Part shown: positions 32,405 through 42,244 of the stretch, one piece after another
Position numbering within the stretch: the stretch's first letter is position 1
Layout: the number at the start of each line of letters is the position of its first letter
Source of the DNA: Jatrophihabitans sp035642535
GTDB lineage: Bacteria; Actinomycetota; Actinomycetes; Mycobacteriales; Jatrophihabitantaceae
Assembly: GCA_035642535.1 (NCBI GenBank)
Contig: DASQSE010000132.1
Span: 4,707-68,706, forward strand
Reading direction: 5' to 3'
Length of the DNA stretch: 64,000 bases
Translations under genes and position numbers: made by a program
The notes under the pieces: model-generated
Databases searched by the model: none
Told to the model about the DNA's origin: nothing
Seen by the model: the letters and a program-made list of their open reading frames with translations, nothing else

Positions 32405-33896
32405 CGGCATCGGCGACGGCGATCGCCTCGTCGGCACCGACATCGGGCACCGGATAGCCCTGGCGACCGGCAGCGGTGGTCGCGACGAGCGTCACCAGCC
32501 CGGCGCGCCGCTGGAACCAGGTGCTGCGCAGGTTCCAGCCGATCACCGCGTGCCCGTCGAGCACGACGCGCTGCCGGATCAGCGAACCCCACCCGGTCAC
32601 CAGCCACCGGCCGACGACGTCGTGGCCGAGGCTGCGATACCGGTCGAGGCCGAGCGGCACCGAGCAGGCCAGCAGCCCGCCGCCGAGCACGAGCAGCCCG
32701 ATCGGCGCGCCGGCGAGCCACCCCGCGACGAACGCGGCGCAGAGGACGGCGCCGCCGAGCATCGCCCGGAGCAGTCGCCGCCGGCGCGCTGCGGGGCCGT
32801 GCGGACGCAGCGCCGTTGTGACGCCTGTCGCGCCGTCCAGCACCTGCCCGGCGACGCTCTCCGCGACCGCGCGCGGGGCCGGCGGCAGCAGCACCTCGCC
32901 GCCCCGCTCGCTGCCCCGGCCGGTGCGCAGCCCCGTCGCGACGGCACTCACCCGGGCCGCACCCACGGCGCGCAAGGGGAGCGACGCGGACGTCGTGACG
33001 CCGACCAGCCGGCGCCGCTCGATGCTCGTCGCGCGCGTCGTCAGCAGCCCACGCGTCACCTGTAGGGAGCCGCCGGGGTGCCGGGCTAGCCGGAAGTTCC
33101 AGAAGGCGAGCAGGTATCCGGCGGTCGAGGTGATCGCGACGAACAGTCCGACCGCGGCCACGACGACGAGCACTTCGGCAGCCGTCGGTAGCGCATGCAG
33201 CGCGTGCGCGATGGAGCGCAGCGGCCCGTATCGAGTGACGTCGACCCCGGATTCGCCCTGCACCCGCCAGTAGAAGCCCCAGATCACGAGCCCGGTCACG
33301 ACGCCCGAGAGAGTGAACGGCGCGTACCGGATCCACTGCCGATCCAGCCTGACGAGCTCCTGCGTTGCCTCGTGCGCTGCCTCCTGCGCGGCCGGCCCGA
33401 CGGCGGTTGGCGCGCGCACCTCGCGGTTGTGCAGCAGGTCGTCGCGCAAGGCCCCCGCTGCGGACACCGTCAGGCCGTCGAGGACGAGCCGTCCCTCACC
33501 CTTGCGGTCGTTCGTGCCGGTGCCGATGACTACGCGCGCCAAGCCGAGCAGGCGATGCAGCGGGTGCGCCGTGAGGTCGACCGTGCGGATGCGGTCGCGG
33601 GCCGTGGTGATCGTCCTGCGATGCAGCAGGCCGTGCCGCAGCTGGACGGATTCCGGCGTGATGCGCAGCCGGGTCGTGAACCAACGCGTCAGCGACGCGG
33701 CGGCCACGACGCCGGTCGCGAGCAGGCCCCAGTAGTTGTGGCCCTGCGAGCTGCCCGCCAGGAACACGCCGGCCAGCGCCGGCAGCGCGCGCCCGACCTC
33801 GACGATCGGATGGATGAGCAGCATTCGCGGATCCAGCCGATGCCATGTGGCGGCCCCGACCGTGTCGCCGGCCAGCTGTTCGCCGACGAAACTCAC
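32364..33896 (-). CDS. bPH2 (YdbT-like) membrane protein
   Basis: A 510-residue membrane protein with tandem bacterial pleckstrin-homology-like domains between hydrophobic helices. The modules are near residues 75-150 (RLRITPESVQLRHGLLHRR ... RIRTVDLTA), about 285-355 (LQVTRGLLTTRATSIERRR) and about 425-500 (RYRSLGHDVVGRWLVTG). Proteins of this type work in pairs with a YdbS-like partner, and some have been linked to bacteriocin resistance or envelope stress. GTG 33896 overlaps the stop of the partner gene (GTGA). These two genes directly follow the giant-protein genes on the same strand. Confidence 0.85.
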   Translation of the reverse strand: MSFVGEQLAGDTVGAATWHRLDPRMLLIHPIVEVGRALPALAGVFLAGSSQGHNYWGLLATGVVAAASLTRWFTTRLRITPESVQLRHGLLHRRTITTARDRIRTVDLTAHPLHRLLGLARVVIGTGTNDRKGEGRLVLDGLTVSAAGALRDDLLHNREVRAPTAVGPAAQEAAHEATQELVRLDRQWIRYAPFTLSGVVTGLVIWGFYWRVQGESGVDVTRYGPLRSIAHALHALPTAAEVLVVVAAVGLFVAITSTAGYLLAFWNFRLARHPGGSLQVTRGLLTTRATSIERRRLVGVTTSASLPLRAVGAARVSAVATGLRTGRGSERGGEVLLPPAPRAVAESVAGQVLDGATGVTTALRPHGPAARRRRLLRAMLGGAVLCAAFVAGWLAGAPIGLLVLGGGLLACSVPLGLDRYRSLGHDVVGRWLVTGWGSLIRQRVVLDGHAVIGWNLRSTWFQRRAGLVTLVATTAAGRQGYPVPDVGADEAIAVADAVTPGLLDPFRAAR

Positions 33897-34372
33897 GTGC
33901 CGTCGCCTCCGGCGAGCTGGGCACGCTCGGTGAGCCAGACGGCGGTACGGTCCGCGACGTCCTGGTCCAGCGCGTGAATCTTGATCGGTCCCTTGGCGGA
34001 GGCGGTCGTGATCGTGACGTTGGCGAGCCCGAACAGCTGCTCGATGGGCCCGCGCTGCGTGTCGACGGTCTGGACGCGGGCGATCGGCGCGATGCGGCGC
34101 TCCTGGGTGAACCAACCTGACTGCGTGTAGACGGCGGTGTCGGTGATCTCCCAGCGATGCACCCGATAGCGCCACAGCGGCATGACCACGAGGTGCGCGA
34201 GGGCGAGTGCGACCGTCGCGGCGCCGAGCGCGGGCGACACCGGCGTGCCTGAGGTGATCGCCACAACCACGACGACGACGATCAACCAGCCGAGCAGCGC
34301 CCGCACCGTCCAGTAAGCCCGTGCCTTGCGGCTGACGAGGTGAGCCGGTGCGCGCAGCCGGACGTCGTCCAT
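33893..34372 (-). CDS. bPH2 (YdbS-like) membrane protein
   Basis: A 159-residue protein. Two hydrophobic helices lie at about 22-40 and 47-67. A single bPH2 domain follows (RYRVHRWEITDTAVYTQSG ... RVQTVDTQRGPIEQLFGLA). It is the small partner in a YdbS/YdbT-type pair and overlaps the larger gene by 4 bp. It begins only 22 bp after the stop of the 1452-residue protein gene, so it may share its transcript. The substrate or ligand of the pair is not known. Confidence 0.85.
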   Translation of the reverse strand: MDDVRLRAPAHLVSRKARAYWTVRALLGWLIVVVVVVAITSGTPVSPALGAATVALALAHLVVMPLWRYRVHRWEITDTAVYTQSGWFTQERRIAPIARVQTVDTQRGPIEQLFGLANVTITTASAKGPIKIHALDQDVADRTAVWLTERAQLAGGDGT

Positions 34373-34394
34373 GCCTCCATAGTGCCTGCGACCA

Positions 34395-37300
34395 CTAGTT
34401 GGGCGACTGCACGACGATGCTCTCGGTCCACGCGAGGCGGCCCATGCCTGCGCTGTCGCCGGTGCCGCCGTCGATCCGCTCGTACTCCTCGAACGTCAGC
34501 CGCAGCGGTTTGCTGTTGCCGTCCGGGAGCTGAACCTCGGCTGTCCAGGTGACGAAGTCGGACTTCGACGACGCCGCCGAGGCGGTCATGGTGACCGTGT
34601 CCTGGAAGCCGGTCGGCCCGCTGGCCAGGTTCCACCCGAGCGCGTCGTCGGTGACGCGCGCGTCCTTCTCCTCGATCAACAGCAGCATCTTGCTGGCGCG
34701 CGTGTCCGACGACGTGGCGCGGGCGGCGCGGCCGGTGATCGTCACGGCGCGCTTGAGGCCCGAGCCGGTGACGGTCAGGTGCCGATCCGGTGCGAGCTGT
34801 GCGTAGTCGACCAGGACGACGCGGGAGAGGTGTGCGTCGTGGATCGAGAAGGGCTGGTAGCGGGCCAGCGCCATCCGGATGAACGGCGTGTATGTCGTCA
34901 GCGAGTTGCCCCGCGGGTCCGTGACTCGGATGTCGCAGTACCAGAGTCCGCGGTCGATATCGAAACCGACGTCGTGCCCGGCGACGTCCACCTTCGAGCC
35001 GGCCTCCTCGATGGAGAGCGCTCCGTCCGACCTGCTACTGGTGGCGAACGGGAAACACGCCGGGGTCGGCTGGTCGGGCACGTCGGTCGTCGACCTGAAG
35101 ACGGGGTCGTACCCCCACTGCGTCACATACGGCGCCAGCGCGTCCGGCGGCAGCTTGGCGGTGCTTGCGCCGCGATGCCAGCACACGACGCCGAGCCGCT
35201 CCTCGTCGCCGCTCGACCACCACGGCCGCTCCAGGTAGACGCGCAGCGCGCCGCCGGTGCGGGCGATGCCGCCACGCGTCAACGTCCGCTGGTAGATCGG
35301 CACCACGTACCGCACGTGCGGAGCCTTCGGGCGCGCCGAGTTGAGCACGTGCATATGGACCGTCTTGTCCGCGGCGGGGTCCGAGAAGGTGTGGATGGTG
35401 GGTCCGACGTAGGCGAACTCCACGACCGGGTTGACCAACGTCTGGTCCTGGCTGACGGCGGCGTTCGCCAGGAGCTGGATCGTGCCGTGGGTGGCCGCGT
35501 CCGGGTTCGCGCCGTTGAGGTTCGGGTCCTCGACCACGAGGTAGTCGCCCGGCGTCGGCGCGGGCGCGCTCGGGTCGGTGCCCGGCGGGGCCGGGACGAG
35601 CCGGCGGGGGGGCTTGTTGTCCGAGCGCACGGTCAGCTGGACGGTGCTGGCCTCGAACGCGACACCGGGCTCGCGCGCGAGCTGGAGGCTCGCGATGGTG
35701 AACGGGAGGTCGAAGTGCTGCCGGAAGTACTCGACGTAGAAACTCGTGGCGGTGCCCCGGTACGTGACGGCGCGGAACTTGGTGTCGTGGAACTCGTGCC
35801 GGGTGTCGAGGTTCTGCGCGTCGACGTTCTGGATGGAGTTCCCGTTCGGGTCCTTCACCCAGCCGAAGCCGGCCCGCGCGGGCTCGATGTCGAAGGCCGG
35901 TGCGCGGAAGTCCTGTGGCGTCACCGGGTCATCGTTGGAGCCGGTGTCGACGGGCATCGCCCAGGTGGCGTCCACGTCGACGCGCGCGGTGCTGCGCCGG
36001 CTGAACAGGATCGTCCCGGACTTCGGGTCGGTCTTCGTGCCGACGAACGCCGCGTAGGTCTGGCCGATCGCCGTCTTGGCCGGCTTGATCAGCAGCACCG
36101 GATCCTTGAGCGGGGTGCGGACGGCATGGATGAACGTGACCTTGCGCCACGGCGTGAACATCCAGTGCTCGCCGGCGAGGATCTGGTGCAGGACCTCCGT
36201 GGTGCTCTTGGTGTGCGCCTTCGCGTATTCCTCGATCCACTCCCAGATCGCCATGATCGACACGGTGAGCTTGTCGATGCCCGAGTTCACCAGCGTGGTG
36301 ACCATGACGCCCTTGGCGAGGGTCAGGTCGAGCTCGGTGGTGCGGCTCGGGTCCGTGGCGTCGGGCACGACCGTTGTCGTCCAGTCGGTCTGGCCGCGGG
36401 ACAGCTTGACCCGGACGGCCTGCAGTTGCGGCCAGCCCTTCTTCGCTGTGTCGAAGGGCAACTCCGCGGTCGTCTGCTTGACCGCGTTGATCGGCAGGTG
36501 CCGGACCAACGCGACCCGGCCCGGGACGTCCGGCAGGTAGTCGATCGGTAGGAGGTCGGGGAACAGGTACGGGTTCGCCGTGCTGTTCGGCGCGGTGCCG
36601 TCGAGCAGGCTCGCCGCGTCGTGGATGCTCGCCGCGTCCCGGCCCGCGATGGCGTTGTAGACCGCCAACGCCTGCTCCATCGGCTTGCCGGCGATGGCGT
36701 CGTCGAACGCGTGGTGGTGCTCGGCCATCGTCACCGAGGTTTGCGCCGGCAGCAGCAGCCGCATGCTCGTGCCGTTGTCGAGGGTGGTCTTCGCGTCGAC
36801 CGTTGCGCTCTCGCTGCGGATGACGACGACCTCCTCCGAGTCGCCCGGCCGCAACACCGGGGTGTCGGCCATCGGAGCCGGCGGGTGCGCCCACAGGCCG
36901 GAGCGGAGCAGGACAGCGCGCGGCGCGACCAATGGCTCGAAGCGCAGATGGCGCAGCGGTGGGGTTTCGACCAGGGTGCTGTGTGGCGCGGCGGCGGGCA
37001 GGAGCGCGTTGCCGGCCAGATCGGCCGCACGGGCCCGCAGCTGGTAGGTGCGGCCGAATCGCAGCCGCGGCAGCCGTAGCTCGTTGAGCGTCGTCTGCTC
37101 CTCGTCGCCCGATCTGCTGCTGCCCGGCACATGCCACTCGGCGGTGAGGTTGAAGTCGGTCGCGCCGGCCGCCGTCGATGGGAACGGCGTGCCCAGCCGC
37201 GGGACGGCCAGACTCCAGCCGTCCCATCGCGTGAGCGTCTCCTGGAGGTAGAGGTCCGCGTTCGGGTCCGGAGGGTCGGGGCGGTCGGCGGTCGTGGGTG

Positions 37301-38753
37301 CCGGCACGACGGTGTCCTCTTCGCGCACGAACAGCGGATCGGTGCCGGCCACCGTGACCGGACCCTGCCGCCACATGAGGGAGCGCCATTTCCCGTCCGC
37401 GACGTCGAGCACGTCGAGGCGATAGCCCCGGATCAGATCCTCTTCGTACAGCGTCTTGGGCTTCGGCGATCCGGACTGCGGGAAGTATCCGTCCTGCAGG
37501 TTGGTCTGGCGGGCCAGCGTCGCCACCATCAGGGTCGCCCGCCCGTTGCGCGCGATGGCGAACCCGCCGGTCCGCAGCGCGGGCAATGCGTAGCGATCCG
37601 GTGTGCTGGCGGTCAGCTTGCTCGCCCCGTTGCGGCTGCGCGTGACGTTGTTGGCGAACTGCACCGCTTTGACGGCGGCGCCGTCGTGTTCGACCCGGAC
37701 GGCGCGGTAGAGGGCCGGGACGCCGACCTTGAGCATCCGGTCGACGTGATCGGTGTGCGTCGGATCCTTGGGGGCGGGCTTGAAGACGCCCTTCGCCAGG
37801 TATGCCTGCGTTGCGGGCAGGACGAGGTTCGTCGGCACGAGTGGGTTGAACTTGGTCGGGTCGATGGAGACCGAAACCGGGTGGTACGTCCCGTTCAGGA
37901 TCGCGGCGTCGATCGGGCCGGCGCGCAGGTCGAGGACGAGGCCGAGCACACGCAGCAGGGTCGGCAGACTCTGCAGGCCCGCGACTCGCTGGTGGAAGTC
38001 CCAGACCGGCACCGGTGGACGGGTGGTGAGCGTGTCGCTCGTCCCCAGACCGCGTTGCAGGAACCGCTGGTGTTGCAGGAACGCCAGCGAAGTCGCGGCG
38101 CCGTCGATACCGGTCGACGCCGCGATCGTCGACAGGTCGTAGGGCACCGCCTTGTCGGTGATGAGCGTCTGCTCCAGCGCCTGGTTCAGCTTCGTCTTGC
38201 GCTGCTCGCCGCTGCCCGGGATGCCGGCTGCGCCGCCGGCGATCCGCGGCGGGTTGTTCTGCTGGAAGCCCATCGGCCCGAAGGCGGAGACGTCGACGAG
38301 ATCCTTGTACTCGGGGAACGTCGCCGGCGAGTTGAACCCGAATCGGGCGTAGGCGGCTTGGAGCGCGTCGACCAGATGGCCGACCGGGGCCGACCGGATC
38401 TTGCGGTTGTCGTAGCCCTGGAAGACGTAAGGCGTGACGGTCGTCCCGCCGGGAAGCAGGTTCCCGAAGCGGGTTGCGTCGGGGGCGTGTGGCCCGACCC
38501 GGGTCACCGGAAGCGGCGGACCGGGCACGCCATTCACGTGCAGTTCGATCGTGGGCAGGAACGCGTTGACGGTGTCCGGCCAGGTCCGGGTCACGGCCCA
38601 GTCCGGGTAGTCGCTGAGATGTGCGGTCGAGACGTCGGCGTCCAGCCGCGGGGAAACGAGCAGCGAGAAGTCCAGGAACAGGTCGCCGGACTGGTCCTTG
38701 AAGACGCCGAACGGCAGCACCGTGAAGATCAGATCCTGTTGGAAGCTGGCCAT
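34395..38753 (-). CDS. Giant protein of unknown function, 1452 residues
   Basis: I do not recognise a family. There is no signal peptide or membrane helix; the N-terminus reads MASFQQDLIFTVLPFGVFKD. Composition is that of a large beta-rich, soluble, multi-domain protein. Recognisable features include a fibronectin-like strand GRTYQLRARAADLAGNAL near residue 570, a segment RLLLPAQTSVTMAEHHHAFD near 665, and a C-terminal domain with PLRLTFEEYERID. Cysteines are very few. It starts at ATG 38753, sharing one base with the stop of the 1163-residue protein (TGATG), so the two are translated together and probably interact. It might be exported by riding with its Tat-signal partner; that is speculation. 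Codon use is like the neighbours. Confidence 0.75.
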   Translation of the reverse strand: MASFQQDLIFTVLPFGVFKDQSGDLFLDFSLLVSPRLDADVSTAHLSDYPDWAVTRTWPDTVNAFLPTIELHVNGVPGPPLPVTRVGPHAPDATRFGNLLPGGTTVTPYVFQGYDNRKIRSAPVGHLVDALQAAYARFGFNSPATFPEYKDLVDVSAFGPMGFQQNNPPRIAGGAAGIPGSGEQRKTKLNQALEQTLITDKAVPYDLSTIAASTGIDGAATSLAFLQHQRFLQRGLGTSDTLTTRPPVPVWDFHQRVAGLQSLPTLLRVLGLVLDLRAGPIDAAILNGTYHPVSVSIDPTKFNPLVPTNLVLPATQAYLAKGVFKPAPKDPTHTDHVDRMLKVGVPALYRAVRVEHDGAAVKAVQFANNVTRSRNGASKLTASTPDRYALPALRTGGFAIARNGRATLMVATLARQTNLQDGYFPQSGSPKPKTLYEEDLIRGYRLDVLDVADGKWRSLMWRQGPVTVAGTDPLFVREEDTVVPAPTTADRPDPPDPNADLYLQETLTRWDGWSLAVPRLGTPFPSTAAGATDFNLTAEWHVPGSSRSGDEEQTTLNELRLPRLRFGRTYQLRARAADLAGNALLPAAAPHSTLVETPPLRHLRFEPLVAPRAVLLRSGLWAHPPAPMADTPVLRPGDSEEVVVIRSESATVDAKTTLDNGTSMRLLLPAQTSVTMAEHHHAFDDAIAGKPMEQALAVYNAIAGRDAASIHDAASLLDGTAPNSTANPYLFPDLLPIDYLPDVPGRVALVRHLPINAVKQTTAELPFDTAKKGWPQLQAVRVKLSRGQTDWTTTVVPDATDPSRTTELDLTLAKGVMVTTLVNSGIDKLTVSIMAIWEWIEEYAKAHTKSTTEVLHQILAGEHWMFTPWRKVTFIHAVRTPLKDPVLLIKPAKTAIGQTYAAFVGTKTDPKSGTILFSRRSTARVDVDATWAMPVDTGSNDDPVTPQDFRAPAFDIEPARAGFGWVKDPNGNSIQNVDAQNLDTRHEFHDTKFRAVTYRGTATSFYVEYFRQHFDLPFTIASLQLAREPGVAFEASTVQLTVRSDNKPPRRLVPAPPGTDPSAPAPTPGDYLVVEDPNLNGANPDAATHGTIQLLANAAVSQDQTLVNPVVEFAYVGPTIHTFSDPAADKTVHMHVLNSARPKAPHVRYVVPIYQRTLTRGGIARTGGALRVYLERPWWSSGDEERLGVVCWHRGASTAKLPPDALAPYVTQWGYDPVFRSTTDVPDQPTPACFPFATSSRSDGALSIEEAGSKVDVAGHDVGFDIDRGLWYCDIRVTDPRGNSLTTYTPFIRMALARYQPFSIHDAHLSRVVLVDYAQLAPDRHLTVTGSGLKRAVTITGRAARATSSDTRASKMLLLIEEKDARVTDDALGWNLASGPTGFQDTVTMTASAASSKSDFVTWTAEVQLPDGNSKPLRLTFEEYERIDGGTGDSAGMGRLAWTESIVVQSPN

Positions 38754-41700
38754 CAGACACCCACCCCGATGAGCGCGAAGGACGTGCAGTATTCGGCCCA
38801 GTCCTGGGCGGTCATGTACGTGCCGAAGTCATGCGGTGGCGGATCGGCGGGCGGGCCGGCGAGCGCCTGCTGCCTCGCGTTGGCCGCGAACGCGCTCGGG
38901 CCCGATCCGGCGAACTCCTCGTGCACGCTGAACCCGATGTCACCGCCGAAGAAGAGCACGTGCACCGAGATCGTCATCTCGGCGTCGCCGGACAGCTGGG
39001 ACGAGGTGCCGTCGCTCTGGTACACCAGCGCGAGGTACAGCTCGACCGACACCGACACGATGCCCAGCGCTGATATCCCGCCGTACGCCTTCACGTACGC
39101 GGTGAGGTCGACGCTCTCGCGGCCGTCGTTCTGCTTCTCCAGCTCGAAGTAGACCCCACCGGTCAGCGACACCTCGCCGCTCGCGATCCCGATGTCGATG
39201 GAGATGCCGAGGCCGAAGTCGAAGCTGAACTCCAGCAGCTCCACGCCGTCCGGACCGATGCCGAGCCCGACGAACCCGCCGCCGGTGAAGATCATGATTT
39301 CGAGCTGGAAGGGGTTGTCGCGCGTGCAGAACGAGAAGTCGAAACGGACCGGGTCGCCGTTGTACGGGATCGCCACGCCGGCGAGGAAGGCCAGGTTCTC
39401 CAGCGCGAACACGCCGACGGCGATGGTCGGGATGGCCAGTGTCAGCGTGGCGGTGATCGCGTCGCCGCTGGTGTCGATGACCAAACCGCTGCCGGCGAAG
39501 CTGAGGTAGTCGGCGAGGTCCTGCACGAACGACAGCGCGCCCTGGAACTGCACCCCGTCGGCGCCGATCGCGACGTCGACGTCGGTCTTCTTGCCCGACT
39601 GCGAGCGGAAGGTGAGGCTGTCGAACGGGATCGTGACGAACTGCTCGTCGCCGAACAGGCGGATTTCGAAGTCGCGGATCTGGCCGACCACCGTCGAGGT
39701 CGAGTTCGCGGGGTTCATGAGGTCCGTGACGATCACGGCGTGCAGGTCCATCGAGTCGCTGGACGGATCGGTGTCCGGCACGAAGACTTCGATCTCTTGT
39801 CCGGCCACGGTCGGGCCACCGGAGGTGATCTCCGGGTGCCAGTCGAGCGTCGTCACGATCCGGTGCGGATCCAACCGCTCCACCGAAGTCAGCTCCAGCG
39901 CCTGGCTGTTGGCGCCGTCGCCGAAACCGACGCTGTTCAGGATCGCCTGGAGCGGGATCCCGCCGAGCAGCTTGGCGTCGACGCCGTGGAACACGTCCTC
40001 CGGGTCGAACGTGCCCAGCGCCAGATTGTGGAGGCTGCCGGTCTTGCCGGCGGACAGCGGGCCGATCTCGCGGGAGATCCCGTCCACGCCGAGGTTCGGT
40101 GTGATCGCGCCGCCGCTCTTGTCGGTTCTGAAATTGATCGTGTGCCGCGTCGCACCGCCGCTGCGCTGGAGGAACACGCCGCCCGGGTTGACGACACCCT
40201 GGTTGGGGTCGAGGTTGAACTCGTTGGCGAGGTAGTGGCCGGACTCGTACTCCATCGTCGTCGTGCCCACGCTGCCGCCGGATGCGGCCTCCGCCTCGGG
40301 CAGCTTGACCGCTGCGCTGTGCAGCGCCGGGAAGAAGCGCGGCTGGCTGGTCGCGCTGAGGTGGCCCGCGCTGACGCCGTTCTTCGGCGCCTCGACGCCG
40401 AGCTCGAAGCTGGCCAGCACGAGCTGCGTTGCGCCTGCCGGGGCCGTCGGATCCTTCGGCACGGCCATGCTGACCCGTTGACCGGCCAGGTCGACGACCG
40501 GGTACTTCGTCTTCCAGTTCGTGAACGCCTGGGTCATCGTCGTGGAGTCCGCGTAGGCGACCGTGTCGTCCACCCACAGCACGGGGGTGTGCATGTCGAT
40601 CGGGTCGCCGGCCCGGTCGGTACCCCGGAAGTGGAACTTGTACGGCGAACCGTCGAGATTCCTCGGCTGGAACAGCAGTTCCTCGGTGGCCTGCGTGCTG
40701 GTGTACTTCACCGGAGCCTGGAGATCCGGCGTCACGAGGGTCAGCGCCTCGACGCTGGTGAACGGGATGTTGCGGCCGCCGTGGTCGATGCTGTCGTTGC
40801 CCGCGTAGCTCTTCACCGGCGCGGTGACGACGATGAACGTCTTCTGCCGCAGGTACGCGCCGACTGCGCCGCTCGGCGTCTTCTCGGTGAACTCGCGCTC
40901 GGCGATCGTGACGAGCGACGCCTTGTGTCCCCACGGGAAGAGGTAGCCCTTCCGCACGACGCGTACGTAGCTGTCGCGCGCCTGCACGGCGCGGTGCCGC
41001 CAGGACAGCAGCGAGGTGTTGAACTTGTTCTTGGTTGTCGAGTTCGGCAGATCCCAGTGGGCGTCGCAGTCCAGCCAGCCGCCGAGCGAGGTGAGCATGA
41101 GTCGATCGACCGTGGCGGGCGACGGCAGGTAGCCCGGGCTGGTGCGCGTCGCCCCCCGGCGGTAGGGCCCGCCCTGGCTGTCGGGGGTGAAGTCGGCGGA
41201 GAGCCGGACGATGTCGTAGCGATCGACGTAGCGCAGCGAGGAGGTGAACGACGGCGGGGTGCTCCCGAGCTTGTCGTCGCTCTTGTTGGCCGCGAGGTCG
41301 GCGGCGAAGTTCGGGTCGGTGGACCAGATCGCGCGGACCGTGCGCAGGTCGCGATTGGTCTCGTCCACGGCGAAGAAGCTGAAGTCGCCCACCGTCCTGT
41401 GCAGGCGCGTGGCGAGCCGGGTGTGCCAGAGCTCGGTCCAGCCGTTGTGCGTCACCGGCGCTTTCGAGTTGACGAAGATGACCGAGTCGAACGTGTTCGG
41501 GTTGCTCGTCGGGCGAACCGGCGGCGAGAGGACGAGGTGGTAGGGCAGCTCGATCGCGGTCTCGCCCGGCTCGGGTGCGCGCGGCGCGCCGAGTCCGGTC
41601 GGCGGCGCGAGGGGGTTGATCGGCGGCACCGCGTTGGGCACGACGCTCAGCAGCAGGTTGACCCAATTGAGTAGGTCGTCCGTGGTGAGCGTGATGGGGG

Positions 41701-42244
41701 AGTCGCTGCCCGGCGCGAGCATGTCGTCGGGGAGGACGAACGCCAGCTGGGTGGCGCCGGCGATGCGCGAGCCGACCGGCGGTGCCTGGACCGCCGCCGT
41801 GGGCTTCTGGTCGAGCGGTGCGTTCTTCTGCCTGGGCAGGTCGCTGTCGTTCAACGGATACGCCTGTTCGGCCACGTGCATCGGCGCCGGTGCTGTGAAG
41901 CCGTCGCCGCCGTACTGTGCGCGGGTTCGGCCGAACTGGATGCCGAGGTAGCTCGGGAATGCGTCGGCGATCTTCGTCAGCACCGGCGGCGACTGCGTGT
42001 AGTCGATGCTGGTGTTGAAGCCGGTGATGGTTAGCAGCAGCTGGTCCTGCGGGCGGCGCACGAAGATGGGCCAGCCGAAGATGTCGGCAGCCGACTCGGG
42101 CGAGATCTGCTGCACGGCCGCGTCGAGGGCATCCGGGCTGCGGGCGTCGGCGCCCAGCACGTTGCACAGCGCTGCGCCGCCGAGCGCGGTGCCGGACAGG
42201 ACGAGGAACCTGCGCCGCGGCGTTCCTTGGGTTTGCTCGGTCAC
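38753..42244 (-). CDS. Giant Tat-exported protein of unknown function, 1163 residues
   Basis: The N-terminus has a twin-arginine signal (TPRRRFLVLSGTALGG) with a probable cleavage after GADA, and no lipobox. Residues about 40-780 contain mixed segments without recognisable motifs. About 900-1110 is a run of amphipathic, Gly-rich beta strands (for example FGLGISIDIGIASGEVSLTG and VSVSVELYLALVYQ) that look like a large beta barrel, jelly roll or elongated beta sheet. No family is recognised. GTG 42244 overlaps the stop of the DUF4242-like gene, and the stop overlaps the start of the 1452-residue protein. The three form one translationally coupled unit beneath a LuxR-type regulator. It should act outside the cytoplasm or at the envelope. 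Confidence 0.75.
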   Translation of the reverse strand: MTEQTQGTPRRRFLVLSGTALGGAALCNVLGADARSPDALDAAVQQISPESAADIFGWPIFVRRPQDQLLLTITGFNTSIDYTQSPPVLTKIADAFPSYLGIQFGRTRAQYGGDGFTAPAPMHVAEQAYPLNDSDLPRQKNAPLDQKPTAAVQAPPVGSRIAGATQLAFVLPDDMLAPGSDSPITLTTDDLLNWVNLLLSVVPNAVPPINPLAPPTGLGAPRAPEPGETAIELPYHLVLSPPVRPTSNPNTFDSVIFVNSKAPVTHNGWTELWHTRLATRLHRTVGDFSFFAVDETNRDLRTVRAIWSTDPNFAADLAANKSDDKLGSTPPSFTSSLRYVDRYDIVRLSADFTPDSQGGPYRRGATRTSPGYLPSPATVDRLMLTSLGGWLDCDAHWDLPNSTTKNKFNTSLLSWRHRAVQARDSYVRVVRKGYLFPWGHKASLVTIAEREFTEKTPSGAVGAYLRQKTFIVVTAPVKSYAGNDSIDHGGRNIPFTSVEALTLVTPDLQAPVKYTSTQATEELLFQPRNLDGSPYKFHFRGTDRAGDPIDMHTPVLWVDDTVAYADSTTMTQAFTNWKTKYPVVDLAGQRVSMAVPKDPTAPAGATQLVLASFELGVEAPKNGVSAGHLSATSQPRFFPALHSAAVKLPEAEAASGGSVGTTTMEYESGHYLANEFNLDPNQGVVNPGGVFLQRSGGATRHTINFRTDKSGGAITPNLGVDGISREIGPLSAGKTGSLHNLALGTFDPEDVFHGVDAKLLGGIPLQAILNSVGFGDGANSQALELTSVERLDPHRIVTTLDWHPEITSGGPTVAGQEIEVFVPDTDPSSDSMDLHAVIVTDLMNPANSTSTVVGQIRDFEIRLFGDEQFVTIPFDSLTFRSQSGKKTDVDVAIGADGVQFQGALSFVQDLADYLSFAGSGLVIDTSGDAITATLTLAIPTIAVGVFALENLAFLAGVAIPYNGDPVRFDFSFCTRDNPFQLEIMIFTGGGFVGLGIGPDGVELLEFSFDFGLGISIDIGIASGEVSLTGGVYFELEKQNDGRESVDLTAYVKAYGGISALGIVSVSVELYLALVYQSDGTSSQLSGDAEMTISVHVLFFGGDIGFSVHEEFAGSGPSAFAANARQQALAGPPADPPPHDFGTYMTAQDWAEYCTSFALIGVGV

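Noticed and set aside
35929..42167. Very long open frames (over 600 residues) antisense or frame-shifted within the giant-protein genes
   Set aside because: They are Arg/Ala/Pro-rich shadows caused by high GC at third codon positions. The 1163- and 1452-residue frames have normal composition, a Tat signal and coupled starts.
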